Assembly: GCA_964502705.1 (NCBI GenBank)
Contig: CAZCXZ010000077.1
Coordinates: forward strand, 1-16,096
Source of the DNA: Berkiella sp964502705
GTDB lineage: Bacteria; Pseudomonadota; Gammaproteobacteria; Berkiellales; Berkiellaceae
Direction: 5' to 3'
Length of the DNA stretch: 16,096 nt
The notes beneath the pieces were generated by a model that did no database searches, was not told where the DNA came from, and worked only from the letters and a program-made list of their open reading frames with translations. The position numbers and the translations under genes are program-made. Positions 7,693-15,639 of this stretch are shown here, in pieces. Within the stretch, counting starts at the first letter, position 1. Every line of letters begins with the position of its first letter.

Positions 7693-7703
7693 TCATTGTG
7701 AGC

Positions 7704-10622
7704 CTACTCACCCACTGAAGAAGTGGACTGGAAAATATGCTCACCGATGCTTTGCACAATAGCGCGTTCTTTTTCAAATAGGTTTCTTTCATCATGATTT
7801 TGCGCTTGTAAAATATGACGGCGAAGAAAAATCTCATACTGCGCATAAATAAATAGCAACGTTTGTGTGGTATCCTCAGGCAGCAAATGAAGCTCTGCTA
7901 ACATAGATAGAAGCATGGTCGTGCTACGGGCTTTTAACAGTGACGGATACCCATGTGCAAAAGCTAACACGAGATATTGAACGATAAATTCAATATCTGC
8001 GATGCCTCCTGACATAAACTTCACATCGAGATGTTTCGAATGAGAACGATGTTCATGCATTTTTTCACGCATTTGTGCGATATCTTTGGCAAGAATTAAA
8101 GGCGAGCGTTTAACACTGAGTGCTTGCTGTCGGCACTCATCAAAGCCATTGACCAACGTTAACGGGCCTATGATACAACGTGCTTTAACTAATGCCTGTA
8201 GTTCCCAGGTCCAAGCATGTTGGTGAAGATAATTTCGATAGGCGTTTAAATGGCTAACCAATAGACCTGCACTACCTCCCGGGCGTAGACGCACATCCAC
8301 ATCATAGAGAACACCGGTGGCAGTTGGTACATTCAACATATGAATAATACGTTGCGCTAAACGTAAACTAAATTCTGCGGGCGTTAATACAACCTTTCCT
8401 TTTAGAACAAGATTGTCATCTTGCGTCTCAAAAAGAAAAACCAAATCAAGATCAGAAGCATAATTTAATTCTCTTGCCCCCAATTTGCCATAAGCAATAA
8501 TACCAAAAGGGACCCGCTCTATCAGCGTCTCAATAGATTCTTCGAATTGATAGTGCTGTCTCATAAACTGTAAACTAATATAATAAACTTGCTTCAATAT
8601 CACTTCGGTAATATCACTTAATACTAATGCAACATCTTGCGAATGCGAATTCAGTAATTCCAGAGCAGCCATTGACAAGAAGCAACCAAGTTTAAATTGG
8701 CGCAAATGTTCCATCTGAGATTCAAGATCATTTTCTGCAACCCATCTCAAGCGTTCAGCTAATGCTTGCTCAAGATAGGAACGATTGGTCATTTCTTCCC
8801 ATGAGGGCGGATTCAATAATTCATCTAATAAAACTGGGTACGAACAGATCTGCGTTAATATCCATTCACTCGCTCCACAAATATTAACTAAATATTTGAG
8901 CACTTGCGGCTTTTCAATCAGCAACGCCAGATAAGCAGAGCGTCGCACAATTGAACGCAACAAACGCAACATTCTTGTTAATAAAAGTAATGAAGCAGGT
9001 TCTTTAGCAAGTAACACGAGTAATGCGGGCACCACCTGATCTAGACGAACGCTTGCGTGCTTTTTTAGTGACTGAACCAGCCTGCTTTGTTTAAATAACT
9101 GCAGCTGCTCCCACGTTTCTTCGGCATCAATATAGCCCATTTTGCTTAACGTCGTGACGGATGCCTCTTTATCATGAAGCTCTGACCAAAGAAACTTATA
9201 ATGCAAAGGCGACGAAAGTGTTGCCGCGCCTGGAGGGGAATTGGGAGCAGCAGCAATTAGATTAAAATGCTTCGCTACGTGGTTAATGTGCATTTTTAAA
9301 GTCTGTTTGAAATGTTTGTCATCTTGAAATCCCATCATTAGATAAAGCCTTGTTTTATCAATGACATTTTTCGGTAAAGCATGCGTTTGCTCATCGTGTA
9401 GCATTTGAATTCGGTGTTCTGCGTAGCGCAAGAAAATGTATGCTGCGGATAATTGCTGGTAATCTGTCAATTCAATATAGCCAGACTTTTCAATCAACGT
9501 TAGTGCTTTCAATAAGTTTTGTTCTCTAAACTGTGGCTCTCTGCCTCCACGTATCAACTGAATCGCCTGAGTTAGAAATTCGATTTGCCGGATACCCCCT
9601 TTACCCAACTTAAGATCTTTTTCTTTATTACGTCTTTTAACCTCCTCATTGACTAAGTCTTTCATGTCTCGCAATGCGCCAAACGCGCCATAATCTAAGT
9701 AACGTCGATAAACAAATGGCTGAAGTAAAGCGAGTAGCTGCTCTCCTTCGCGCTTGTGAGGCGTTATCACTCGAGCTTTTACCAAAGCGTACCGTTCCCA
9801 ATCTCGGCCTTGATATTGGTAATAGTTTTCCAATGCAGAAAAATTCATAACCAAATTTCCACTTTGACCATGCGGTCTTAAACGCATGTCCACACGAAAA
9901 ACAAATCCATCTGATGTCGTATTGGCTAACAGTTGAATAAATTGTTGACCAAGACGCAAAAAGAATTGTTCATTGGAGATTGATCGTGCATTACCGCTTG
10001 TCATTCCTGACTGTGGGTAAGTAAAAATCAAGTCAATATCAGAAGAGAAATTTAATTCTTTACCACCTAATTTACCTAGTGCAAGCACCAGAAAGTATTG
10101 TTGCTCACCCTTTTCATTTTGAGGCACGCCCCACTCAATGATTAATTTTTCATAAAGATACTGCGAAACAACTAAAATAATCGTATCTGCCAACGCACAT
10201 AGCGACTCTACATGTTCATTAAAAGTGTCTAAACCCTGTAAGTCACGCCAGAAAATTCGCAATAAGTGAAAATGGCGAAAGCGGCGTAATGCCTGCATGA
10301 GAGATTCTTGACCATCAACATGTTCAGCATAGTTTTGCCAAGATTCATTTGCCGTCAGCAAATTTAATGCAGGTTCATTCAAACTGTGGTAGATCTTTAT
10401 GGGATATTCAGGGTTGCGCGAAAATTGAGATGTTGCATAATCACTGAATGTTAATGCTCGCCAAAGTGCATTTAGATACTTTGGCTCTATAGGAATTGAA
10501 TACTGCTTTTCAGCAGCGCCTTGGCAATATTGCTGCCAATTTTGTTTGGCACAATCGTGCAGTTCGCTTGGAAGCAACTGTAGAAAATCTTTAAAATATT
10601 GCTGCCATTCCGTGGCTTGCAT
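7704..10622 (-). CDS. glnE: Bifunctional glutamine synthetase adenylyltransferase / adenylyl-removing enzyme GlnE
   Basis: GlnE adenylylates and deadenylylates glutamine synthetase in response to glutamine and PII protein, tuning nitrogen assimilation in the cytoplasm. The 972-residue length is close to the roughly 946 of E. coli. Two nucleotidyltransferase domains are visible. The N-terminal deadenylylase has GKLGGKELNFSSDIDLIF with metal ligands D195 and D197. The C-terminal adenylylase has GKLGARELNYASDLDLVF with the corresponding Asp pair near 723 and 725. Each is followed by a VDMRLRP or VDVRLRPGGSAG motif and a GGIRQIEFL or GGIADIEFI motif. Both active sites look intact. It starts six bases after the nfeD stop, with only a weak ribosome binding site, so coupling to nfeD is likely. 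Confidence 0.97.
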   Translation of the reverse strand: MQATEWQQYFKDFLQLLPSELHDCAKQNWQQYCQGAAEKQYSIPIEPKYLNALWRALTFSDYATSQFSRNPEYPIKIYHSLNEPALNLLTANESWQNYAEHVDGQESLMQALRRFRHFHLLRIFWRDLQGLDTFNEHVESLCALADTIILVVSQYLYEKLIIEWGVPQNEKGEQQYFLVLALGKLGGKELNFSSDIDLIFTYPQSGMTSGNARSISNEQFFLRLGQQFIQLLANTTSDGFVFRVDMRLRPHGQSGNLVMNFSALENYYQYQGRDWERYALVKARVITPHKREGEQLLALLQPFVYRRYLDYGAFGALRDMKDLVNEEVKRRNKEKDLKLGKGGIRQIEFLTQAIQLIRGGREPQFREQNLLKALTLIEKSGYIELTDYQQLSAAYIFLRYAEHRIQMLHDEQTHALPKNVIDKTRLYLMMGFQDDKHFKQTLKMHINHVAKHFNLIAAAPNSPPGAATLSSPLHYKFLWSELHDKEASVTTLSKMGYIDAEETWEQLQLFKQSRLVQSLKKHASVRLDQVVPALLVLLAKEPASLLLLTRMLRLLRSIVRRSAYLALLIEKPQVLKYLVNICGASEWILTQICSYPVLLDELLNPPSWEEMTNRSYLEQALAERLRWVAENDLESQMEHLRQFKLGCFLSMAALELLNSHSQDVALVLSDITEVILKQVYYISLQFMRQHYQFEESIETLIERVPFGIIAYGKLGARELNYASDLDLVFLFETQDDNLVLKGKVVLTPAEFSLRLAQRIIHMLNVPTATGVLYDVDVRLRPGGSAGLLVSHLNAYRNYLHQHAWTWELQALVKARCIIGPLTLVNGFDECRQQALSVKRSPLILAKDIAQMREKMHEHRSHSKHLDVKFMSGGIADIEFIVQYLVLAFAHGYPSLLKARSTTMLLSMLAELHLLPEDTTQTLLFIYAQYEIFLRRHILQAQNHDERNLFEKERAIVQSIGEHIFQSTSSVGE

Positions 10623-10628
10623 AACGCT

Positions 10629-11078
10629 TTAGACTTTTTCCACTTTTAAAATAACGCCGTCGACGTCAACGACTTTCACATTAGCACCAACGTCCATATC
10701 ACTACCTTCTACCACCCATTGACTGTCATCCACTTTTACTTTACCACGACCATTCACTATCGCCACATCTAAAGTAAAGGTACGACCAATATATTGTCTA
10801 GCGCGACGGTTTAACTGTGGTTGGTCGCTTTGTTTGCTTGCTTTTTTATTCAGAAAGCGCCAGCCAAACAAGCTAGCCAAAACACCGAACCCGAAAACCA
10901 AAAATTGAAGCTCCCACCCTAATTGAGGTATCAGTAACAGCAGAACACCAACAACAGCTGCGGCAAGGCCACACCAAACAAACAGAAAGTTTACCCCTAA
11001 CAAAACATCTAAAATACCAAGAACTAAAGCAAAGGCGAGCCAATGCCAAAATACTAGGTGGGTAAAAAGTTCTTTCAT
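10629..11078 (-). CDS. NfeD-like membrane protein (short form)
   Basis: This 149-residue protein has three hydrophobic segments in its first half (about residues 10-30, 34-53 and 56-76). A basic linker and a C-terminal beta-rich OB-fold domain (about 90-149) follow, with YIGRTFTLDVAIVNGRGKV and ending VILKVEKV. This is the architecture of short NfeD proteins such as E. coli YbbJ, which are encoded beside SPFH/stomatin partners and are thought to work with them in membrane microdomain organisation. The start overlaps the stop of the upstream SPFH gene in an ATGA arrangement (11075-11078), which indicates translational coupling. The protein lacks the ClpP-like protease domain of long NfeD forms. 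Its precise biochemical role is unknown. Confidence 0.9.
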   Translation of the reverse strand: MKELFTHLVFWHWLAFALVLGILDVLLGVNFLFVWCGLAAAVVGVLLLLIPQLGWELQFLVFGFGVLASLFGWRFLNKKASKQSDQPQLNRRARQYIGRTFTLDVAIVNGRGKVKVDDSQWVVEGSDMDVGANVKVVDVDGVILKVEKV

Positions 11079-12007
11079 GATGCAATATCCTTTGATTTGT
11101 TACCAAATGCTTGCTTAGCTATTTCACCAATGCCGGCGATTGAGCCAATCACATTACCTGCTTCTAATGGCATTAAGATAACTTTTTGATTGTCTGCGCT
11201 AGCAATTTTACCCAGTGCATCAATGTAGCGTTGTGCGACAAAGTAATTCACCGCATTAATGTTACCTGACGCAATTGCTTGTGATACCACCTCTGTGGCT
11301 TTGGCTTCAGCTTGAGCAAGTCTTTCCCTTGCTTCGGCATCTCTAAAGGCAGCTTCTTTACGACCTTCCGCATCCAACACCACCGCTTGTTTTTCACCTT
11401 CTGCTTTTAAAATTGCAGATGCTCTAAATCCTTCTGCTTCCAATATGCGAGCGCGCTTTTCTCGTTCAGCTTTCATTTGTGCAGCCATGGCATTTGCCAA
11501 GTCTTTGGGTGGACTAATATCTTTGATTTCCACGCGCGTCACTTTAACACCCCACGGCATGGTGGCTTCGTCAACCACTGACAATAATCTTGTGTTAATA
11601 TGATCTCGATTTGAGAGCGCTTCATCAAGCTGCATCGAACCCAACACGGTACGAATATTAGTCATGGTTAAATTACGTATCGCTCTGTCCAGCTCACTGA
11701 CCTCATATGCCGCTTTTGCTGCATCGACAATTTGATAAAAGCAAATACCATCGACTTTGACCATCGCATTATCTTTAGTAATGATTTCCTGCGAAGGAAT
11801 ATCAAGTACTTGTTCCATCATATTTAATTTTGTACCTACTTTATCAATAAAAGGTACAATCAACGTTAATCCCGGATGCAGTGTTTGTACATAACGCCCA
11901 AAACACTCAACTGTCCACTCATATCCTTGAGGAACTTGTTTAACCGCCATAATAATTACCGCTATGGCGAGCACAACCAATAGAAAGACCACATTTCCGA
12001 AATCCAT
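11075..12007 (-). CDS. qmcA: SPFH/band 7 (stomatin-like) protein, QmcA family
   Basis: This 310-residue protein has one N-terminal membrane segment (about residues 4-24). An SPFH domain follows (about 20-185), with VPQGYEWTVECFGRYVQTLHPGLTLIVPFID, TKDNAMVKVDG and an AIRNLTMTNIRTVLG segment. A long Ala/Glu/Lys-rich helical region (about 175-245), probably coiled coil, precedes a conserved tail with the AQRYIDALGKIASADNQKVILMP pattern. It matches the paraslipin/QmcA (YbbK) group that assembles into large membrane-bound rings and interacts with FtsH and NfeD partners. A strong ribosome binding site, AAGGAG, lies six bases before ATG 12007. It is first in the minus-strand run and diverges from pilU. 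Confidence 0.93.
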   Translation of the reverse strand: MDFGNVVFLLVVLAIAVIIMAVKQVPQGYEWTVECFGRYVQTLHPGLTLIVPFIDKVGTKLNMMEQVLDIPSQEIITKDNAMVKVDGICFYQIVDAAKAAYEVSELDRAIRNLTMTNIRTVLGSMQLDEALSNRDHINTRLLSVVDEATMPWGVKVTRVEIKDISPPKDLANAMAAQMKAEREKRARILEAEGFRASAILKAEGEKQAVVLDAEGRKEAAFRDAEARERLAQAEAKATEVVSQAIASGNINAVNYFVAQRYIDALGKIASADNQKVILMPLEAGNVIGSIAGIGEIAKQAFGNKSKDIAS

Positions 12008-12166
12008 CGCTAGCTCCTTAAGGTGTTGAAAATAAAATCACGCTTTATACTACCAGTGATTTTAATAAAGATTCTGCAATTTCTTAGCTATGTTAGCTAT
12101 ATTTTAAAATTGTGACACGTAACTTAATTATAGCTAGCAACCGTTGCTTTATGACTGGGGCTGCCA
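12008..12166. promoter_or_regulatory. Divergent promoter region between qmcA and pilU
   Basis: This AT-rich spacer must carry the start signals for both neighbours. It contains TTAGCTAT twice with a nine-base period (12084-12091 and 12093-12100), and an inverted copy at 12130-12137. TAGCTATA (12094-12101) and TATAGCTA (12129-12136) form a perfect inverted repeat around a 27-base spacer. A consensus TATAAT reads on the minus strand at 12127-12132, but its -35 is poor. I could not settle on a single promoter for either direction. Confidence 0.4.
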
Positions 12167-13330
12167 ATGGTTTTGAATGATTTTCTCATTAAAATGATGG
12201 AACTTGAAGGCTCCGACCTGTACCTAAGCACAGGCGCTGTGCCTTCTGTAAAGGCACACGGTAAATTATGCCCCATCAGCGACACCCTGTTAAAAGAGGG
12301 AGAAGTTAAAAAATTAGCCTATGAAATCATGGGACCATCAAAAGTGGCCGACTTCGAAAAATCTCTTGAAATGAACATGGCTTTAGCGATTGAAGGTTTA
12401 GGACGATTTCGCGTCAATATTTTTATTCAACGCAACGAAGTCTCGATGGTTATTCGTCGCATTCACACCATTATTCCATCGATTGAGTCGTTAGGAATAC
12501 CAACGATACTATCCGATATTATCATGGAAAAAAGCGGCTTAGTGCTTTTTGTTGGCCCTACGGGGTGTGGTAAATCAACTTCACTTGCATCTTTGATTGA
12601 CTATCGCAATGCCAATAGCGCCGGTCACATCATTATGATCGAAGATCCGATTGAATACATGCACCCTCATAAAAAATCAATTATTAACCAACGCGAAGTT
12701 GGACTGGATACACTGAGCTATCAAGAAGCATTAAAGAATACGTTAAGACAAGCACCCGATGTTATCTTGATTGGTGAAATTCGCTCACAAGATACCATGG
12801 ATCAAGCCATCGCATTTGCAGAAACGGGGCATTTATGTTTATCAACACTGCATGCTAACAACGCCAATCAAGCTTTTGAGCGCATCATCAATTTCTTCCC
12901 CGAATCTAGAAAAAATCAATTGTTGCTCGATTTGTCTTTTAATATTAAAGCAATTATTTCACAACGACTGATCCCAACACTCGACGGCAAACGCGTAGCA
13001 GCTTTTGAAATTTTATTGGGAACACCTTTGGTAGTCTCTTTAATTAGCCGCGGCGGAATTGATGGTATTAAAGAAGTCATGGAAAAATCAACGAATCTCG
13101 GCATGCAAACCTTTGATCAATCACTTGAGCGCTTATATTTTGAAAACAAAATCAGCTTAGAAGACGCCTTGCGTAATGCCGATTCACGCAACAACTTAAG
13201 ATTGAAGATCAGTCTTAGCGATAAATCAGTTGCGGCACATGAAGAAGAGCCTGAACCTACTGAGGTTGATGCAAAATCACTCCACTTGCCCGATAAAGGA
13301 GCAAGTGGATTGAGTTTAATAGACGATTAG
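12167..13330 (+). CDS. pilU: Type IV pilus retraction ATPase PilU
   Basis: PilU is a cytoplasmic hexameric secretion ATPase of the PilT/VirB11 family that assists PilT in depolymerising type IV pili, which matters for twitching and DNA uptake. The 387-residue protein has the N-terminal PAS-like part with EGSDLYL and GLGRFRVNIFIQRN. It continues with a Walker A GPTGCGKST at residues 130-138, an Asp box IEDPIEY at 158-164, an atypical Walker B DVILIGEIR at 198-206 and a His box HLCLSTLHANNA at 222-233. The pattern of REVGLDT, the conserved C-terminal SLERLYFENKISLEDALRNADS and the acidic tail after residue 350 match PilU rather than PilT. No pilT is present next to it. A GGGG stretch precedes ATG 12167. 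It converges on speD with a gap of 22 bases. Confidence 0.93.
   Translation: MVLNDFLIKMMELEGSDLYLSTGAVPSVKAHGKLCPISDTLLKEGEVKKLAYEIMGPSKVADFEKSLEMNMALAIEGLGRFRVNIFIQRNEVSMVIRRIHTIIPSIESLGIPTILSDIIMEKSGLVLFVGPTGCGKSTSLASLIDYRNANSAGHIIMIEDPIEYMHPHKKSIINQREVGLDTLSYQEALKNTLRQAPDVILIGEIRSQDTMDQAIAFAETGHLCLSTLHANNANQAFERIINFFPESRKNQLLLDLSFNIKAIISQRLIPTLDGKRVAAFEILLGTPLVVSLISRGGIDGIKEVMEKSTNLGMQTFDQSLERLYFENKISLEDALRNADSRNNLRLKISLSDKSVAAHEEEPEPTEVDAKSLHLPDKGASGLSLIDD
13273..13317 (-). terminator. Long imperfect hairpin inside the 3' end of pilU, possible speD terminator
   Basis: The arms 13273-13289 and 13301-13317 pair over 17 positions with two mismatches; the uninterrupted core is TCCACTTGC/GCAAGTGGA. 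The loop is 11 bases. On the minus strand the 5' arm begins with AAA and the 3' arm ends in ATTTTGC. It lies 36-80 bases beyond the speD stop, so it has the layout of an intrinsic terminator for speD, though the U tract is short and partly paired. On the plus strand it lies within the last pilU codons and has no proper U tract. Confidence 0.5.
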
Positions 13331-13352
13331 AGAGGTCTTTGTTGTGTCACAA

Positions 13353-14153
13353 TTATTCAGGCAAATTGGTTAAGTTACAGCCGTAAAATATTTCCTGCAT
13401 TTCACGCTTTAATTGACCACGAATTTCTTGCGCCTCACCCGGACTTAAATCCGAGCTTTTCATTGCAAATAAATAATTGTCTAAATCAAATTGTTTTAAC
13501 AACATTTTGGTATGAAAGATATTTTCTGGATAAACGTTCACATCGATCATTTCATAAGCTTTGATAGTATCTTCTGACAAATAGTTTTGAATAGAGTGAA
13601 TACTATGATCGATATAATGCTTTTTCCCTAGCACATCCCGTGTAAAGCCCCTCACACGGTAATCTACCGTAACGATATCCGAGTCAAAACTGTGGATTAA
13701 AAAATTCAGCGCTTTAAGAGGAGAAATAACGCCACAGGTGGAAACATCAATATCTGCTCTAAAAGTGCTGATCCCATTGTCTGGATGACTTTCAGGATAA
13801 GTGTGTACTGTAATATGGCTTTTATTTAAGTGGGCAACCACACTGTCTGGCAAAGGCCCTGGAGATTCAGTTTGCTCAGTAGGCCCTTTGTCGACTGGTT
13901 CTTCAGCAACTAACATCGTGACACTCGCGCCCTGAGGGTCATAGTCCTGATGTGCAATATTCAGAATCGTTGCGCCAATAATGTTGGCGACATCTGATAA
14001 TATTTCAGTTAGCCTTTTGGCATGATAAACACCATCAATATATTCGATGTACTGTTTACGCTGCTCTGGCGTTTTAGCGTAACAAATATCGTAGATATTA
14101 AAGCTTAAATTTTTTGTTAGGTTGTTGAAACCATGGAGCTTCAGTTTCTTCAA
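13353..14153 (-). CDS. speD: S-adenosylmethionine decarboxylase proenzyme SpeD (E. coli class, TTG start)
   Basis: SpeD decarboxylates S-adenosylmethionine to give the aminopropyl donor for spermidine synthesis. The proenzyme cleaves itself to create a pyruvoyl cofactor at the new N-terminus of the alpha chain. The 266-residue protein is very similar to the E. coli enzyme from end to end. The cleavage site is in LNKSHITVHTYPESHP between K111 and S112, and FRADIDVSTCGVISPLKALN follows. The start codon is TTG at 14153: the residues that follow (KKLKLHGFNNLTK) match the E. coli N-terminus exactly, and an in-frame TGA sits only three codons upstream, so no longer start is possible. A purine-rich GATGAGAG lies just before it. 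speE (spermidine synthase) is not adjacent. Confidence 0.97.
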   Translation of the reverse strand: MKKLKLHGFNNLTKNLSFNIYDICYAKTPEQRKQYIEYIDGVYHAKRLTEILSDVANIIGATILNIAHQDYDPQGASVTMLVAEEPVDKGPTEQTESPGPLPDSVVAHLNKSHITVHTYPESHPDNGISTFRADIDVSTCGVISPLKALNFLIHSFDSDIVTVDYRVRGFTRDVLGKKHYIDHSIHSIQNYLSEDTIKAYEMIDVNVYPENIFHTKMLLKQFDLDNYLFAMKSSDLSPGEAQEIRGQLKREMQEIFYGCNLTNLPE

Positions 14154-14191
14154 TTTCTCTCATCCATCCATTCGGTACGCAGAACGCGGCC

Positions 14192-14220
14192 ATTATACAT
14201 GTGTTAAAGTTAACTGACGA
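14192..14220 (-). promoter_or_regulatory. Sigma-70 promoter for speD
   Basis: On the minus strand a perfect TATAAT (14192-14197) is preceded by TCGTCA (14215-14220), which matches four of six -35 consensus bases, with a spacer of exactly 17. Transcription would start near 14185 and leave a leader of about 30 bases before the TTG start of speD. Confidence 0.6.
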
Positions 14221-14295
14221 GAGTTTATCCCCTCAAGAGCCAAAATTTGTTATCTATAAAACACACTTTTGAATGCTGGACATAATCCCTCCACG

Positions 14296-14324
14296 TTGCG
14301 TGTACCAACACAGCAAGGCATAAT
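14296..14324 (+). promoter_or_regulatory. Putative promoter for the DegS/AlgW-like protease gene
   Basis: TTGCGT (14296-14301) and CATAAT (14319-14324) are separated by 17 bases; the -10 matches five of six consensus bases, the -35 only three. Transcription would begin near 14331, giving a leader of 15 bases to ATG 14346 or about 39 bases to ATG 14370. I see no clear sigma-E (GAACTT...TCTGA) element. Confidence 0.35.
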
Positions 14325-14369
14325 AAATCGTTTTTTATCTCCTACATGATCAATTATATGGTGTGTTTT

Positions 14370-15560
14370 ATGCGTAAATTAAAGAATTCCATCATTAAGC
14401 AAGCAAGGCTGCTTGTAACATTTTTCATGTTAGCCATTGTATCGCCGATCATACTTGGCAAACTCGGCTTCTGGGGCACAAGCCATGCAAGAGCCGACTT
14501 TCAAAAAGCCAACGAACCTATTACCTACTCTCATTCACCGACTTCTTACTCTGAAGCCATTAGCCGAGCCGCTCCCGCAGTTGTCAGTATTCATTCGACC
14601 AAAACGTTACCCAAAGATATTAATAATCCCATTAACCGTGATCCTTTCTTTCGCTATTTTTTCGGTGATATGCGAAATATGCAAATTCCACAGGAAATGC
14701 AATCAGGGATTGGCTCGGGTGTGATTGTCACCAAAGATGGTTATATCTTAACGAACAACCATGTTATCAATGAAGCTGACGAGATCACAGTCAAAATGGT
14801 TGATGGTCGCTCCATTAAAGCAAAAGTTGTGGGCTCTGATCCTGAAACAGATTTAGCGATTTTAAAAATTGATCAAGCCAATTTACCAACCATTGCGATT
14901 GGTAATTCTGAAACCCTAAAAGTTGGCGATGTGGTTTTTGCGATTGGTAATCCATTTGGTGTTGGCCAAACCGTCACCCAAGGCATCGTGAGCGCAACGC
15001 ATCGTACTGATCTTGGCATTAGCATGTTTGAAAATTTCATTCAAACTGATGCAGCGATTAATCCTGGTAATTCTGGTGGTGCTCTAATTGATGCACACGG
15101 TAATCTGATTGGGATCAACAATGCTATTTATACTCGTACTGGAGGCTATCAAGGTATTGGTTTTGCCATTCCCATTAGCATCGCCAAAGATGTGATGAGT
15201 GAATTAATTGATCAAGGTCATGTTACCAGAGGTTGGCTTGGAATCAGTTTAGGTAAATTAAACGATGAAGTTCGCAACTCCTTGAAGTACCCCAAAGGTG
15301 AAGGCGCTGTTATCGCGGGTATTATTCGCAATGGCCCTGCAGCAAATGCAGGTTTGCGACCTGGCGATATCATCATTAGCATTGATAACAAAGAAACGAA
15401 AGGACCAACCGAAGTCCTAAATATCACCTCAAAACTAAAACCCGATACCGCGTATCCGATCGCGGTTATTCGTAATGGTGAAACCTTAGATTTTCGCGTT
15501 ATGGTCTCAAAACGACCCCTAAAAAATAATACCGAGCAAAGCAGTATAGAACACCCCTAA
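14370..15560 (+). CDS. degS: DegS/AlgW-type membrane-anchored periplasmic serine protease (HtrA family, one PDZ domain)
   Basis: This is an S1C trypsin-like protease of 396 residues. It has an N-terminal hydrophobic signal or anchor (about residues 14-32), a protease domain with His131 in TNNHVIN, Asp161 in DPETDLAILKI and Ser235 in NPGNSGGAL, and a single PDZ domain (about 280-375) with GWLGISL and GLRPGDIIISID. One PDZ domain and the N-terminal anchor point to DegS/AlgW, the site-1 protease of the sigma-E envelope-stress pathway, rather than two-PDZ DegP or DegQ. The length is closer to Pseudomonas AlgW (about 389) than to E. coli DegS (about 355), owing partly to the DPFFRYFFGDMR segment. 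No sigma-factor or anti-sigma gene is adjacent. ATG 14370 is preferred for signal-anchor layout. ATG 14346 and ATG 14358 are in frame, and no candidate has a strong ribosome binding site. Confidence 0.9.
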   Translation: MRKLKNSIIKQARLLVTFFMLAIVSPIILGKLGFWGTSHARADFQKANEPITYSHSPTSYSEAISRAAPAVVSIHSTKTLPKDINNPINRDPFFRYFFGDMRNMQIPQEMQSGIGSGVIVTKDGYILTNNHVINEADEITVKMVDGRSIKAKVVGSDPETDLAILKIDQANLPTIAIGNSETLKVGDVVFAIGNPFGVGQTVTQGIVSATHRTDLGISMFENFIQTDAAINPGNSGGALIDAHGNLIGINNAIYTRTGGYQGIGFAIPISIAKDVMSELIDQGHVTRGWLGISLGKLNDEVRNSLKYPKGEGAVIAGIIRNGPAANAGLRPGDIIISIDNKETKGPTEVLNITSKLKPDTAYPIAVIRNGETLDFRVMVSKRPLKNNTEQSSIEHP

Positions 15561-15564
15561 AATT

Positions 15565-15604
15565 ACACGACCTCATATAAACTCTACATGAGGTCGTGTT
15601 TTTA
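15565..15604 (+). terminator. Strong intrinsic terminator after the DegS/AlgW-like gene
   Basis: ACACGACCTCAT (15565-15576) and ATGAGGTCGTGT (15588-15599) form a perfect 12-bp stem with an 11-base loop, followed by TTTTT and more T-rich sequence. It begins four bases after the stop codon. It isolates the protease gene from the downstream reading frame. Confidence 0.92.
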
Positions 15605-15639
15605 TTTATAAAAATAATAATGCTTACATGGAGTTTGAC

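Noticed and set aside
7688..7700. CACAA/TTGTG mini-hairpin followed by TTTT after glnE
   Set aside because: A five-base stem with a three-base loop is too weak to call a terminator by itself; it is mentioned under the ilvE promoter.
12110..12134. Possible pilU promoter (TTGTGA and TATAGC)
   Set aside because: The spacer is only 13 bases, too short for a sigma-70 promoter.
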